The notes under the pieces: model-generated
Seen by the model: the letters and a program-made list of their open reading frames with translations, nothing else
The model's database searches: none
What the model was told of the DNA's origin: nothing
Program-made: the position numbers and the translations under genes
DNA from: Gemmobacter sp.
GTDB taxonomy: Bacteria > Pseudomonadota > Alphaproteobacteria > Rhodobacterales > Rhodobacteraceae
Direction: 5' to 3'
DNA length: 64,000 nt
Assembly (NCBI RefSeq): GCF_034676705.1
Contig: NZ_JAUCBS010000013.1
Span: forward strand, 74,501-138,500
Shown: piece by piece, positions 35,726-44,120 of the stretch
Layout: each line of letters opens with the position of its first letter
Numbering within the stretch: position 1 is the stretch's first letter

Positions 35726-36721
35726 ATGTTCCGCTTTGCCACCGCCGCGTTCATCGCGCTGGCCTCTGCCGGGGCTGCCTTTGCGCAGCAAAAGACCATC
35801 ACCTTTTCGCATCTGGCGAACCCCAGCCACGAGGCGGCGCTGTATGCGATCAAGAAGGGCATCGTGACCTCGGACAAGATCAAGGTCGAGGTTTCGCCGT
35901 TGGATATCGCGGCGCTGCAACAGGCCATCGCCGCGCGCACCTTTGATGTGGTCGAAGGCGCGGCCATGGCGATCCCGCGCGCCAATGCGCGCGGTCTGCC
36001 GCTGGAAATCATCGGCATCGCGCAGCGCAGCCATGACGAGGGGCTGGGTTCCAGCATCTGGGTCAAGGCCGCCAGCCCGATCAAGTCGGTCGCGGACCTG
36101 AAGGGCAAGAAGCTGGGCAGCTATACCCTGTCCAGCGCCGGCATGACGCTGAACCGCATCGCGCTGAACCAGGCCCATGGGCTGAACGTCGCGGCCAAGG
36201 GCGGCGATGTGGAGTTCGTCGAACTGCCCGAATCCGCGCTGGCCGCCGCGCTGTCGGCGGGGAATGTCGATGCATCGGTGCTGATCCATGCGCAGGCGTA
36301 TCAGGCGATGAAATCCGGCGAATTCCGCCCCATCGCCCAACTGGGCAAGGACATGACCGACAAGTTCGGCCTGCGGATGATCACCTCGGTTCTGGTCGGC
36401 TATGGCGACAAGCTGGAGAAGGATCCGGTCTCCTACCAGGAATTCCTGCGCATGTTCCGCGAGTCGGTGGATTACGCCCTGGCCCATCAGGACGAGGTGT
36501 TCACCGCCGTCGGCAAGGAACAGAACATCGACCCGGAGTTCTTTACGCTGTGGTTCAACAAGTTCACCTCGATCCCGGTCTACATCAGCCAGAACGACCT
36601 GGACGCCATCGACACCCTGTGGACCGAGGCGACCAAGCTGGGCGTGCTGGACGTGCCGCATACCACCGCGCTGGAAGCCAGTTGGGATGGTGCCGTGTTT
36701 GACGGGGTGGCAGGCAAGTGA
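35726..36721 (+). CDS. NitT/TauT-type ABC transporter substrate-binding protein
   Basis: A 331-residue periplasmic binding protein. The signal peptide spans about 1-20 ('TAAFIALASAGAAFA|QQ'). The mature protein has the SsuA/ThiY-like fold signs 'ALQQAIAARTFDVVEGAAMAI' and 'SPIKSVADLKGKKLGSY'. A Shine-Dalgarno AGGAGAG precedes the start. It is followed by two permeases with overlapping ends, and the ATPase gene ahead is truncated. The ligand is unknown. Relatives bind alkylsulfonates, taurine, nitrate or pyrimidine-like compounds. Confidence 0.9.
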   Translation: MFRFATAAFIALASAGAAFAQQKTITFSHLANPSHEAALYAIKKGIVTSDKIKVEVSPLDIAALQQAIAARTFDVVEGAAMAIPRANARGLPLEIIGIAQRSHDEGLGSSIWVKAASPIKSVADLKGKKLGSYTLSSAGMTLNRIALNQAHGLNVAAKGGDVEFVELPESALAAALSAGNVDASVLIHAQAYQAMKSGEFRPIAQLGKDMTDKFGLRMITSVLVGYGDKLEKDPVSYQEFLRMFRESVDYALAHQDEVFTAVGKEQNIDPEFFTLWFNKFTSIPVYISQNDLDAIDTLWTEATKLGVLDVPHTTALEASWDGAVFDGVAGK

Positions 36722-37530
36722 CCACGGCCGCCGATCCTGTCGGTCAGGCCGAGGCCGGCCGGGTGCGCAAGCGCGCCCGGAGCCGGCAGGTCTGGGTGGC
36801 GAACCTGATCGCGCTGGGGTTTCTGGCCGCGTGGTGGGTGTATTCGCTGTTCGTGCCGGCCTATCAGATGCCCGGCCCGCAGCTGGTGGCGGTGCGGATG
36901 GCCGATCTGGTGATCGACCCGCAGGAACGGGTGCAACTGGTCTGGTCGCTGGTGCATGTGCTGTCGGCGATTGCGATTTCCTTTGTCATCGGCTTTGCGC
37001 TGGCGCTGGCATCGAACACGCTGTGGCCCCTGCGTGGGTTCATTGATGACCGGCTGACCCCGTTCCTGAACGCCTTTTCCGGCATCGGCTGGCTGTTCAT
37101 GGCGATGATGTGGTTCGGGGTCACGCATTTCACCGTGATCTTTGCGGTGACGCTGATCCTGATCCCCTTTGCCGTCATCAACATCCGCACCGGGCTGGAC
37201 GAACTGGATCATGAAATCGGCGAACTGGGCCGCAGCCTGACGCGCCATCCCTTGCGGATCTTCTTCAAGCTGACGGTGCCAATGCTGGTGCCCTATCTGT
37301 TCGCCACCCTGCGCACCGCCTTTGGTGTGGCATGGAAGGTGGTGCTGACGGCGGAACTGTTCGGCGGCAATGCGGGGGTTGGCTATCTGCTCAACTCTGC
37401 CCGGCAGGAATTCGATACCGAGACGATCTTTGCCGTCATCTGCTTCATCATCCTGTTCGTCTATCTGGCCGAGGTGGTGATGTTTTCCCCCATCCAGCGC
37501 AGCTTGAAACGGAGGTTCGCCCGTGAATAA
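36718..37530 (+). CDS. ABC transporter permease 1 (NitT/TauT type)
   Basis: A 270-residue inner-membrane permease with about six helices and the cytoplasmic EAA-type loop 'DHEIGELGRSLTRHPLRIFFK'. It starts with GTG overlapping the binding-protein stop (GTGA) and overlaps the second permease by 8 bp. Two different permeases suggest a heterodimeric channel. Confidence 0.9.
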   Translation: MTTAADPVGQAEAGRVRKRARSRQVWVANLIALGFLAAWWVYSLFVPAYQMPGPQLVAVRMADLVIDPQERVQLVWSLVHVLSAIAISFVIGFALALASNTLWPLRGFIDDRLTPFLNAFSGIGWLFMAMMWFGVTHFTVIFAVTLILIPFAVINIRTGLDELDHEIGELGRSLTRHPLRIFFKLTVPMLVPYLFATLRTAFGVAWKVVLTAELFGGNAGVGYLLNSARQEFDTETIFAVICFIILFVYLAEVVMFSPIQRSLKRRFARE

Positions 37531-38302
37531 GGTCATGCTGACCCGGACGCAGGGCCTGATCCAGCGCGCGATCACCGAAGGCGGTGTTGTGCTTGCCATT
37601 CTGGCCTGGTGGCTGTTTTCCAAGGACATGCCCGCCTTCATCATGCCGACGCCGCAGGCGGCTTTTGGCAAGATGCTGGAGTTCTTCTATGACCCCGCCC
37701 TGATGCGCCATGCCGCGATCAGCTTCATGCGGGTGGGGCTGGCGGTGGGGCTGGCCACGGTGCTGGCGCTGGCCATCGGCCTGCTGACCCGCGCCTTTCC
37801 CGCGCTGGAAGAGGCGGTGGAACGGCGGTTCCTGACCTTTCTCAACAGCTTTCCATCAGTGGGCTGGGCCATTCTGGCGGTGATCTGGTTCCAGATCTCG
37901 GACGGCACGGTGATCTTCATCCAGGTGATGATCGTTCTGCCGTTCTGCCTGATCAACGTGCTGGAAGGGTTGCGCCAGCTGGACCCCGAACTGGTGGAAA
38001 TGGGGCGGTCGCTGACCCGGTCGCGCCGGCGGTTGTTCCTGCGGCTGGTCTTGCCGCTGACCATGCCCTTCCTGATCGCCGGATTGCGGGTGGCCTATGG
38101 CATCGCGTGGAAGGTCGCGCTGGTGTCGGAACTGTTCGGGGCACCGTCGGGCCTGGGCTATCTGCTGATGCAGGCACAGGTGCGGGCGGATGCCACGCTG
38201 GTCTTTGCCTGCTGTCTGGTCATCGTGCTGATCTTCAGCGTGGTGGACCAGTTTGCGCTGCGGCCGCTGGCCCGGCGCTATTCCGTCCGTCGGGCGGTCT
38301 GA
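37523..38302 (+). CDS. ABC transporter permease 2 (NitT/TauT type)
   Basis: A 259-residue permease homologous to the previous one, EAA loop 'DPELVEMGRSLTRSRRRLFLR' near residue 155, six predicted helices. It overlaps permease 1 by 8 bp and precedes the amidohydrolase gene by 85 bp, probably in the same transcript. Confidence 0.9.
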   Translation: MNKVMLTRTQGLIQRAITEGGVVLAILAWWLFSKDMPAFIMPTPQAAFGKMLEFFYDPALMRHAAISFMRVGLAVGLATVLALAIGLLTRAFPALEEAVERRFLTFLNSFPSVGWAILAVIWFQISDGTVIFIQVMIVLPFCLINVLEGLRQLDPELVEMGRSLTRSRRRLFLRLVLPLTMPFLIAGLRVAYGIAWKVALVSELFGAPSGLGYLLMQAQVRADATLVFACCLVIVLIFSVVDQFALRPLARRYSVRRAV

Positions 38303-38387
38303 ACCGGCACCGTCCCGTGCCATCCGCCCGGCCGCATCGGTGGCCGGGCAGGGAACCCATGTCTTGCCTAATGAAAGGGAGGTCCGC

Positions 38388-40013
38388 GTGACCGCTGAAC
38401 ACATCATCCTGCACAACGGCCGCATCGTGACGGTCGACGCGGATTTCACCATTGCCGAGGCGGTCTCGATCCGGGGTGGCCGGTTCGAGACCATCGGGTC
38501 CAGCGCGCAGGTGCTGGCCACCGCCACGCCGGACACCCGGGTCATCGACCTGGGCGGCAAGACCGCGATCCCCGGCCTGTTCGACAGCCACCTGCACCTG
38601 TACATGACCGCGCTCGAGGCGCCGCGCGTGCCGCTGATCGACTGCCGGTCCATCGCCGATGTGCAGGCCGCCATTGCCGAGCGGGCAAAGACCACGCCCA
38701 AGGGCGAATGGATCATCGCCCGCATGGGCTGGCATGAAAGCCTGCTGAAGGAAAACCGCCTGCCCACCCGGGACGAGCTGGATGCCGCTGCGCCCGACAA
38801 TCCGGTCTTTGTGCCGCGCGGCGGGCATGTGGGCAGCGGCAATTCGGCGGCGCTGCAACTGGCAGGAATTTCCGACGATACGGTCGATCCGCCGGGCGGG
38901 CTGATCGTGCGGGAAATCGGTTCCAGACGGCCGACAGGGCTGATCCTGGAATCCGCCGTCTACATGATCCGCAAGGTCTTGCCGCCCCCGCCCGCGCCGG
39001 CGCAGGAACAGGCGATGCTGAAGGACGCCATGCAGTTGCTGAACAGCTACGGCATTGTCGCCACCATGGATCCGGGGCTGAACAAGCATCAGATCGCGCT
39101 GTATGACCGGCTGCGCGCGGCGGGCGACGTGACTGTGCGGACCGATCTGATGTTCCGCGGCTATACGCTGGAAGATGCCAGGGTCGGCGCCGCGATCACC
39201 GATTTCGCGGATGACGACCTGCTGCGCTATGTCGGCGTCAAGTTCATGCTGGACGGCGGCGTCGAAGGTGCCCTGCATTACGATCCCTACCAGATCGTTC
39301 CCGGCGAACAGAACGACCCGGACTATCGCGGCCTGTCGCTGTTGCCGGCGGGCGGAGAGCCCGAGTTCATCGAGGCGCTGAAGGTTGTCGCCCGCGCCGG
39401 CCTGCAGGTGCAGACCCACGGCGTGGGCGACCATTGCATCGACACCATCGTGCGGTGCTATCTGGCGGCGGCCGAGGAAACGCCGATCCGCGACCTGCGC
39501 TGGACGGTGATGCACCTGCACAACCCGCGTGAGGAGGTGTTCGCCAAGATCCGCGATGGCGGCATTCTGGTGACGGCCCAGGACCAGAGCGTGCTGCTGG
39601 GTGCCAACAAGGTGAAATGGTGGGGCCGCCCGCGGGCCGAATGGTCCACCCCGCTGCGCCGGATGATCGACGAGGGGCTGCTGGTCGGCGGCGGCACCGA
39701 TGCGCCGATCCTGCCGATCGACCCGTTCATCTGCATGTGGTGGATGGTCACCCGCAAGACCCTGCAAGGCGATTGTCTGGGCCCCGATCAGGCCATCACC
39801 CCGCGCGAGGCGCTGGAGCTTTATACCATCAACAACGCCCGCATCATGGGCGTCGAGGATCGGCGTGGGTCGGTGGAACCGGGCAAGCTGGCCGACCTGG
39901 TGGTCCTCAGCCAGGATGTGCTGACGGTGGCGCCCGACGATATCCGGGGCACCCGCGCGCTGCTGACCCTGCTGGGCGGCAAGGTGGTGCATCAGGATCC
40001 GGCCATGGCCTGA
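38388..40013 (+). CDS. Amidohydrolase, YtcJ-like
   Basis: A 541-residue metal-dependent hydrolase. The amidohydrolase motif is DSHLHL (His68, His70) in 'PGLFDSHLHL', and later metal-site elements are 'QTHGVGDHCID', 'VMHLHNPREE' and 'GGGTDAPILPIDPF', typical of the YtcJ/N-substituted formamide deformylase group. The GTG at 38388 has an excellent AAAGGGAGG upstream and starts right at the beta-sandwich domain; the longer frame would begin inside the permease gene. It probably processes the compound brought in by the (now broken) ABC system. Confidence 0.88.
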   Translation: MTAEHIILHNGRIVTVDADFTIAEAVSIRGGRFETIGSSAQVLATATPDTRVIDLGGKTAIPGLFDSHLHLYMTALEAPRVPLIDCRSIADVQAAIAERAKTTPKGEWIIARMGWHESLLKENRLPTRDELDAAAPDNPVFVPRGGHVGSGNSAALQLAGISDDTVDPPGGLIVREIGSRRPTGLILESAVYMIRKVLPPPPAPAQEQAMLKDAMQLLNSYGIVATMDPGLNKHQIALYDRLRAAGDVTVRTDLMFRGYTLEDARVGAAITDFADDDLLRYVGVKFMLDGGVEGALHYDPYQIVPGEQNDPDYRGLSLLPAGGEPEFIEALKVVARAGLQVQTHGVGDHCIDTIVRCYLAAAEETPIRDLRWTVMHLHNPREEVFAKIRDGGILVTAQDQSVLLGANKVKWWGRPRAEWSTPLRRMIDEGLLVGGGTDAPILPIDPFICMWWMVTRKTLQGDCLGPDQAITPREALELYTINNARIMGVEDRRGSVEPGKLADLVVLSQDVLTVAPDDIRGTRALLTLLGGKVVHQDPAMA

Positions 40014-40142
40014 TCAGGGCCGACCCTTCGCCGGCCGGTGCGGATTTTCGCCCCGGCCGGCTTTCCCCGGATCGCTTGGCGGCGCTATGGTGGCCCGAAC
40101 CCGCCCGCCAATGACCGGCGCCAGAGCTGACGGATACCGCCC

Positions 40143-41945
40143 ATGACCCCATTCACCACCCGTCCCGAAATCACCGGCACCTTCGGCGTCGTCACATCCA
40201 CCCACTGGATCCCCACGGCGGTGGGCATGGCCATTCTGGAAAAGGGCGGCAACGCCTTTGACGCCGCCGTGGCCACCGGCCTTGCGCTGATCGTGGTAGA
40301 GCCGCATCTGAACGGGCTGGGCGGCGACATGCCGGCGGTGATCTATGCAGCGGACACCGGCAAGGTGCAGGTGATCTGCGGTCAGGGCCCGGCCCCCGCA
40401 GGCGCCACCATCGCGCATTACCGCGCCGAAGGCATCGACATCATCCCCGGCGATGGCCTGCTGGCCACCGTCATTCCCGGCGCCTTCGACGGCTGGATGC
40501 TGATGCTGCGCGACCACGGCACCATGACCCTGCGCGAGGTGCTGGAACCCGCCATCGGCTATGCCCGCGACGGGCACCCGATGCTGGCCCGCGTGGCGGC
40601 CCAGATCGCCGATCTGGCCGAGTTCTTTCGCACCGAATGGCCAACCTCGTATGCCACCTGGGTGCCGGGCGGTGTGCTGCCCAAGGCTGGCGAGCTGTTC
40701 CGTAACCCCGATCTGGCCCGCACCTGGACCCGCATTCTGGAAACCGCCGAAGCCGCGACCGGCCGCGAAGCCCAGATCGACGCCGCGCGCGATGCCTTCT
40801 ACCGTGGCTTCGTCGCGCAAGAGATGACGGACTGGCTGAAAACGGCCGAGGTGATGGATGCCTCGGGCCGCAGACACAAGGCGGTGCTGAGCGCAGCCGA
40901 TATGGCCGGCTATGCCGCCCATGCCGAAGATCCGCTGACCTATGGCTACGGTGACTGGACCCTGTGCAAGCAGGGGCCATGGGGGCAGGGGCCGGTGTTC
41001 GCCCAGACGCTGGCGCTGCTGAAACACACCGGCATCGCGCAGATGGATCCGGCGGGTGCAGACTTTGTCCATACGGTGATCGAGGCGATGAAGCTCGCCT
41101 TTGCCGACCGCGAGGTCTATTACGGCGACCCCGATTTCGCGCCCGTGCCGATGGACCACCTGCTGTCCGACGATTACAACCGCGAGCGTGCAAGGCTGAT
41201 CGGCCCGCAGGCCTCGCTTGACCTGCGGCCGGGCATCGTGCCGGGGTTCGAAGATCAGGTCGCGCACACCATGGCGCTGCTGGCCGGGCAGGCGGGCGGC
41301 GCGGTCTATGAACCCACCATGGCGCATCTGGCCAATGCGGGCGACAAACCCACCGAACAGCGCGGCGACACCTGCCATCTGGATGTGATCGACCGCTGGG
41401 GCAACATGGTGGCGGCAACCCCGTCGGGCGGCTGGCTGCAAAGTTCCCCCATCATCCCGGGGCTTGGCTTTTGCCTGAACTCCCGCGCCCAGATGTTCTG
41501 GCTGCACGACGGGTTGCCCACCTCGCTGGCACCCGGCAAGCGGCCGCGCACCACGCTGACCCCCTCGATCGCGCTGTTGAACGGCAAGCCGACGCTGGCC
41601 TTCGGAACCCCGGGCGGCGATCAGCAGGATCAGTGGCAGATCAGCTTTTTCCTGCGCTATGTCCACCATGCGCTGAACCTGCAACAGGCGGTGGACATGC
41701 CGCTGTTCCACAGCTCGCATTTCCCTGCCTCGTTCCACCCCCGCACCATGGATCCCGGCGTAATGATGATCGAAGATCGCATCGGCCCCGAGGTGATCGG
41801 GGCCCTGCGCGCCCGTGGCCACAAGGTGGTGGTCGCCGGCCCCTGGGACATCGGCCGCCTGACCGCCGCCCGCCGCGATGCCGATGGCCTGTTGCGCGCC
41901 GCCGCCACCCCCCGCCTGATGCAGGCCTATGCGGCAGGGCGGTGA
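40143..41945 (+). CDS. Gamma-glutamyltransferase-family Ntn-hydrolase
   Basis: A 600-residue precursor of the GGT family. The maturation/catalytic Thr is Thr410 in 'RGDTCHLDVIDRWGN', where autocleavage would give large and small subunits. The small subunit has 'TPSGGWLQSS' and 'FGTPGGDQQDQWQ' (oxyanion and glycine loop). There is no signal peptide, so unlike classical GGT it is cytoplasmic. This fits the amide-hydrolase context rather than glutathione turnover. It starts 129 bp after the amidohydrolase on the same strand. Confidence 0.88.
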   Translation: MTPFTTRPEITGTFGVVTSTHWIPTAVGMAILEKGGNAFDAAVATGLALIVVEPHLNGLGGDMPAVIYAADTGKVQVICGQGPAPAGATIAHYRAEGIDIIPGDGLLATVIPGAFDGWMLMLRDHGTMTLREVLEPAIGYARDGHPMLARVAAQIADLAEFFRTEWPTSYATWVPGGVLPKAGELFRNPDLARTWTRILETAEAATGREAQIDAARDAFYRGFVAQEMTDWLKTAEVMDASGRRHKAVLSAADMAGYAAHAEDPLTYGYGDWTLCKQGPWGQGPVFAQTLALLKHTGIAQMDPAGADFVHTVIEAMKLAFADREVYYGDPDFAPVPMDHLLSDDYNRERARLIGPQASLDLRPGIVPGFEDQVAHTMALLAGQAGGAVYEPTMAHLANAGDKPTEQRGDTCHLDVIDRWGNMVAATPSGGWLQSSPIIPGLGFCLNSRAQMFWLHDGLPTSLAPGKRPRTTLTPSIALLNGKPTLAFGTPGGDQQDQWQISFFLRYVHHALNLQQAVDMPLFHSSHFPASFHPRTMDPGVMMIEDRIGPEVIGALRARGHKVVVAGPWDIGRLTAARRDADGLLRAAATPRLMQAYAAGR

Positions 41946-41951
41946 CGCGCC

Positions 41952-42938
41952 TCAGCTCGCCCGCGCCGCCATCCGCTGCGAGATGATGGCGCAGACCACC
42001 AGTTGCAGCAGGTGGAACACCATCAGCGGCAGCACGACCAGCGAAATATCCTGACCGGCAAACAGGATCCCGGCCATCGGCAACCCGGTGGCCAGGCTTT
42101 TGGTCGACCCGCAATACAGCAGCGCCAGCAGGTCGGCGCGCGGCATGCCGGCGGCCTTGCCGGCCCCCAGCGCGACCGCCATGGCCACCGCCAGCAGCGC
42201 CGCGCACAGCCCCACGATGATCGCCAGCGCGCCGGGCGACACCACCTGCCAGATGCCGTTCACCACGCCCGCCGAGAATGCCGAATAGACGATCAGCAGG
42301 ATCGACCCGCGATCCACGATCATCGTCGGCAGCTTGTAGCGGTTCAGCAGATCGGCCAGCAGTGGCCGGCACAGCTGACCCACCGCAAAGGGCAGCAGGA
42401 TCTGCTGCACGATCTTCCACACCGCCGAGGGGTCCACGCCATAGCCGGTCCCCGACGGGATCAGCACCGCAAACAGCAGCGGCGACAGCACCACCCCCAC
42501 CAGGTTGGAAATCGACGCCGCACAGACCGCCCCCGCCACGTTCCCCCCCGAGACCGAGGTGAAGGCGATGGAACTTTGCACCGTGGATGGCAGGCAGCCG
42601 ATATACAGGAACCCCACCCCGATGGCCGTCGGCAGCCACTGCACCGCCACCGGCTTGACCACCAGCCCCAGCAGCGGAAACAGCGCAAAGGTACACAGCA
42701 GCACGCCGATCTGCAATTTCCAGTTGGCAAAGCCCGACACGATGGTCTTGGTCGACAGCTTTGCCCCATACAGGAAAAACAGCAGCGCCACGACCCAATA
42801 GGTCACCGGCTTCAGCGCCGCCGCGAAGTCGCCGCGCGCGGGGGCAAAGGTGGCCAGCAGCACCGTGGCGACCAGCAACATCATGTAGCGATCCAGCCCG
42901 ACACGCCTCAGCGCGGTTTCGACAGTGGCAAGCGACAT
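41952..42938 (-). CDS. Bile acid:sodium symporter family protein (SLC10A7/YfeH-like)
   Basis: A 328-residue membrane protein with about ten helices. Family landmarks are 'ALLFFLYGAKLS', 'GCLPSTVQSSIAFTSVSGGN' (the discontinuous helix) and 'LLYCGSTKSLATGLPMA'. The start at 42938 has AAGGAG upstream. It is divergent from the GntR regulator, which probably controls it. Substrate unknown; members move organic anions with sodium. Confidence 0.9.
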   Translation of the reverse strand: MSLATVETALRRVGLDRYMMLLVATVLLATFAPARGDFAAALKPVTYWVVALLFFLYGAKLSTKTIVSGFANWKLQIGVLLCTFALFPLLGLVVKPVAVQWLPTAIGVGFLYIGCLPSTVQSSIAFTSVSGGNVAGAVCAASISNLVGVVLSPLLFAVLIPSGTGYGVDPSAVWKIVQQILLPFAVGQLCRPLLADLLNRYKLPTMIVDRGSILLIVYSAFSAGVVNGIWQVVSPGALAIIVGLCAALLAVAMAVALGAGKAAGMPRADLLALLYCGSTKSLATGLPMAGILFAGQDISLVVLPLMVFHLLQLVVCAIISQRMAARAS

Positions 42939-43025
42939 GGGGCGCTCCTTGCGGCTGGGGGCAATGCGTGTATACTTTGGCCGCCCATTATCATCATTTC
43001 GTATGCAATCCAATCGGAATTGCCC

Positions 43026-43658
43026 ATGTCCGAAACCACGGCCCTGCGCCTTGCCGACCAGATCAGCCAGGCGATCCTGGATGGCGACTATCCCCCCGGA
43101 ACGCGGCTGGAGGAAACGGCCCTGGCCGCCCGGTTCGGCCTGTCGCGCACCCCCGTGCGCGAGGCTTTGGCCGAGGTCTGCGCCCGCGGCCTGGCCGACC
43201 GCCGCCCCTATCGCGGGGTCGAGGTGGTGGCCCCCGACCGCGCCGCCCTGCTGGACCGTTTCGAGGCCCTGGCCGAGGTCGAGGCGCTGTGCGCCCGCCT
43301 TGCGGCCCACCGCATCACGCTGGAAGGCGCCTTGCAGCTGGAAGATTGCCTGAGCCGCATGGCACAGGCCGATGCCGAGACCTACCGCCAACTGAACGCC
43401 GATCTGCACGACCTGATCGGCCGGTTGGCTGCCAATGCCGAACTGCTGCGCATGACCCAATCCCTGCGCACCCGGCTGGAGGTGATCCGCCGCGCCCAGT
43501 TGCGCCGACCCGACCGGATGCGGCGGTCAATGGATGAACACCGCGCGCTGGTCGCCGCCATCTGCAACCGCCAGGCCGACCATGCCGCCGACCTGATGCG
43601 CAGCCACCTGCGCGCCGCCGCCGCCGAAACGCTGGCCCTGCTGGATGCGAAAGCCTGA
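43026..43658 (+). CDS. GntR-family (FadR/FCD subfamily) regulator
   Basis: A 210-residue regulator with a winged helix ('LADQISQAILDGDYPPGTRLEE', 'AARFGLSRTPVREAL') and an alpha-helical FCD ligand domain (Asp/His residues in 'LNADLHDLI' and 'SMDEHRALVAAI'). It is divergent from the symporter gene over 87 bp that contain an A/T-rich stretch (around 42985-43015), a probable shared operator and promoter region. Confidence 0.9.
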   Translation: MSETTALRLADQISQAILDGDYPPGTRLEETALAARFGLSRTPVREALAEVCARGLADRRPYRGVEVVAPDRAALLDRFEALAEVEALCARLAAHRITLEGALQLEDCLSRMAQADAETYRQLNADLHDLIGRLAANAELLRMTQSLRTRLEVIRRAQLRRPDRMRRSMDEHRALVAAICNRQADHAADLMRSHLRAAAAETLALLDAKA

Positions 43659-43660
43659 TC

Positions 43661-43744
43661 TGCTTTCGCTCTGATCCAAATATCCCGGGGGGCCACACCA
43701 CGCTTGCCGCCCGCGCGACACCGGCCATGGGGGCAGCGCCCCCT
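43661..43744 (-). repeat. Hairpin repeat, copy 5, at 3' end of yjbR-like gene
   Basis: On the minus strand, a GGGGGC/GCCCCC hairpin overlaps the stop codon of the YjbR gene. A spacer follows, then CCCCCCGGGATATTTGGATC and AGAGCGAAAG. It lies between converging genes, as a terminator would. The tail matches copies 1 and 2. Confidence 0.7.
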
Positions 43745-44120
43745 ACGCGTCCGCGCCGATATGCCCCGGGTTCTCCGCCAGCCAGCCCTTCAGCCACCGC
43801 TTCGGCGCCGCCGCCCGCCAGTCGCGCAGCAGCCGCGCCCGTGCCCAGCCCGGGTCGATCCGCCCCGCCCGCACCAGCACCAGCGGATGCGCGCCATAAT
43901 GCGGATGCAGAAAGAACGTGTCGGGGTCGGCCTGCGTCAGCATCTCGCGCTCGTCCCGGTCGGTGCGGAACACCGCCGCATCCTCATAGGGCGACCACCA
44001 GCACCACATCTTGCCATGGGCCTTCAACGCCTCGTGCCCCCAGGGATGCGCAACCGTCACGCCCGGCAGGTCCAGCGACAGGGCCAGCGCCTTCAGCTCT
44101 GGCCAGTCGGCAATCATCAA
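43743..44120 (-). CDS. MmcQ/YjbR-family protein
   Basis: A 125-residue protein with the MmcQ/YjbR pattern ('LPGVTVAHPWGHEALKAHGKMWCWW', 'DTFFLHPHYGAHPLVLV', 'ARARLLRDWRAAAPKR'). The fold is CyaY-like and DNA-binding has been suggested, but the function is not established. Its start overlaps the polA stop by 4 bp, so it is coupled to polA. Confidence 0.85.
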   Translation of the reverse strand: MMIADWPELKALALSLDLPGVTVAHPWGHEALKAHGKMWCWWSPYEDAAVFRTDRDEREMLTQADPDTFFLHPHYGAHPLVLVRAGRIDPGWARARLLRDWRAAAPKRWLKGWLAENPGHIGADA

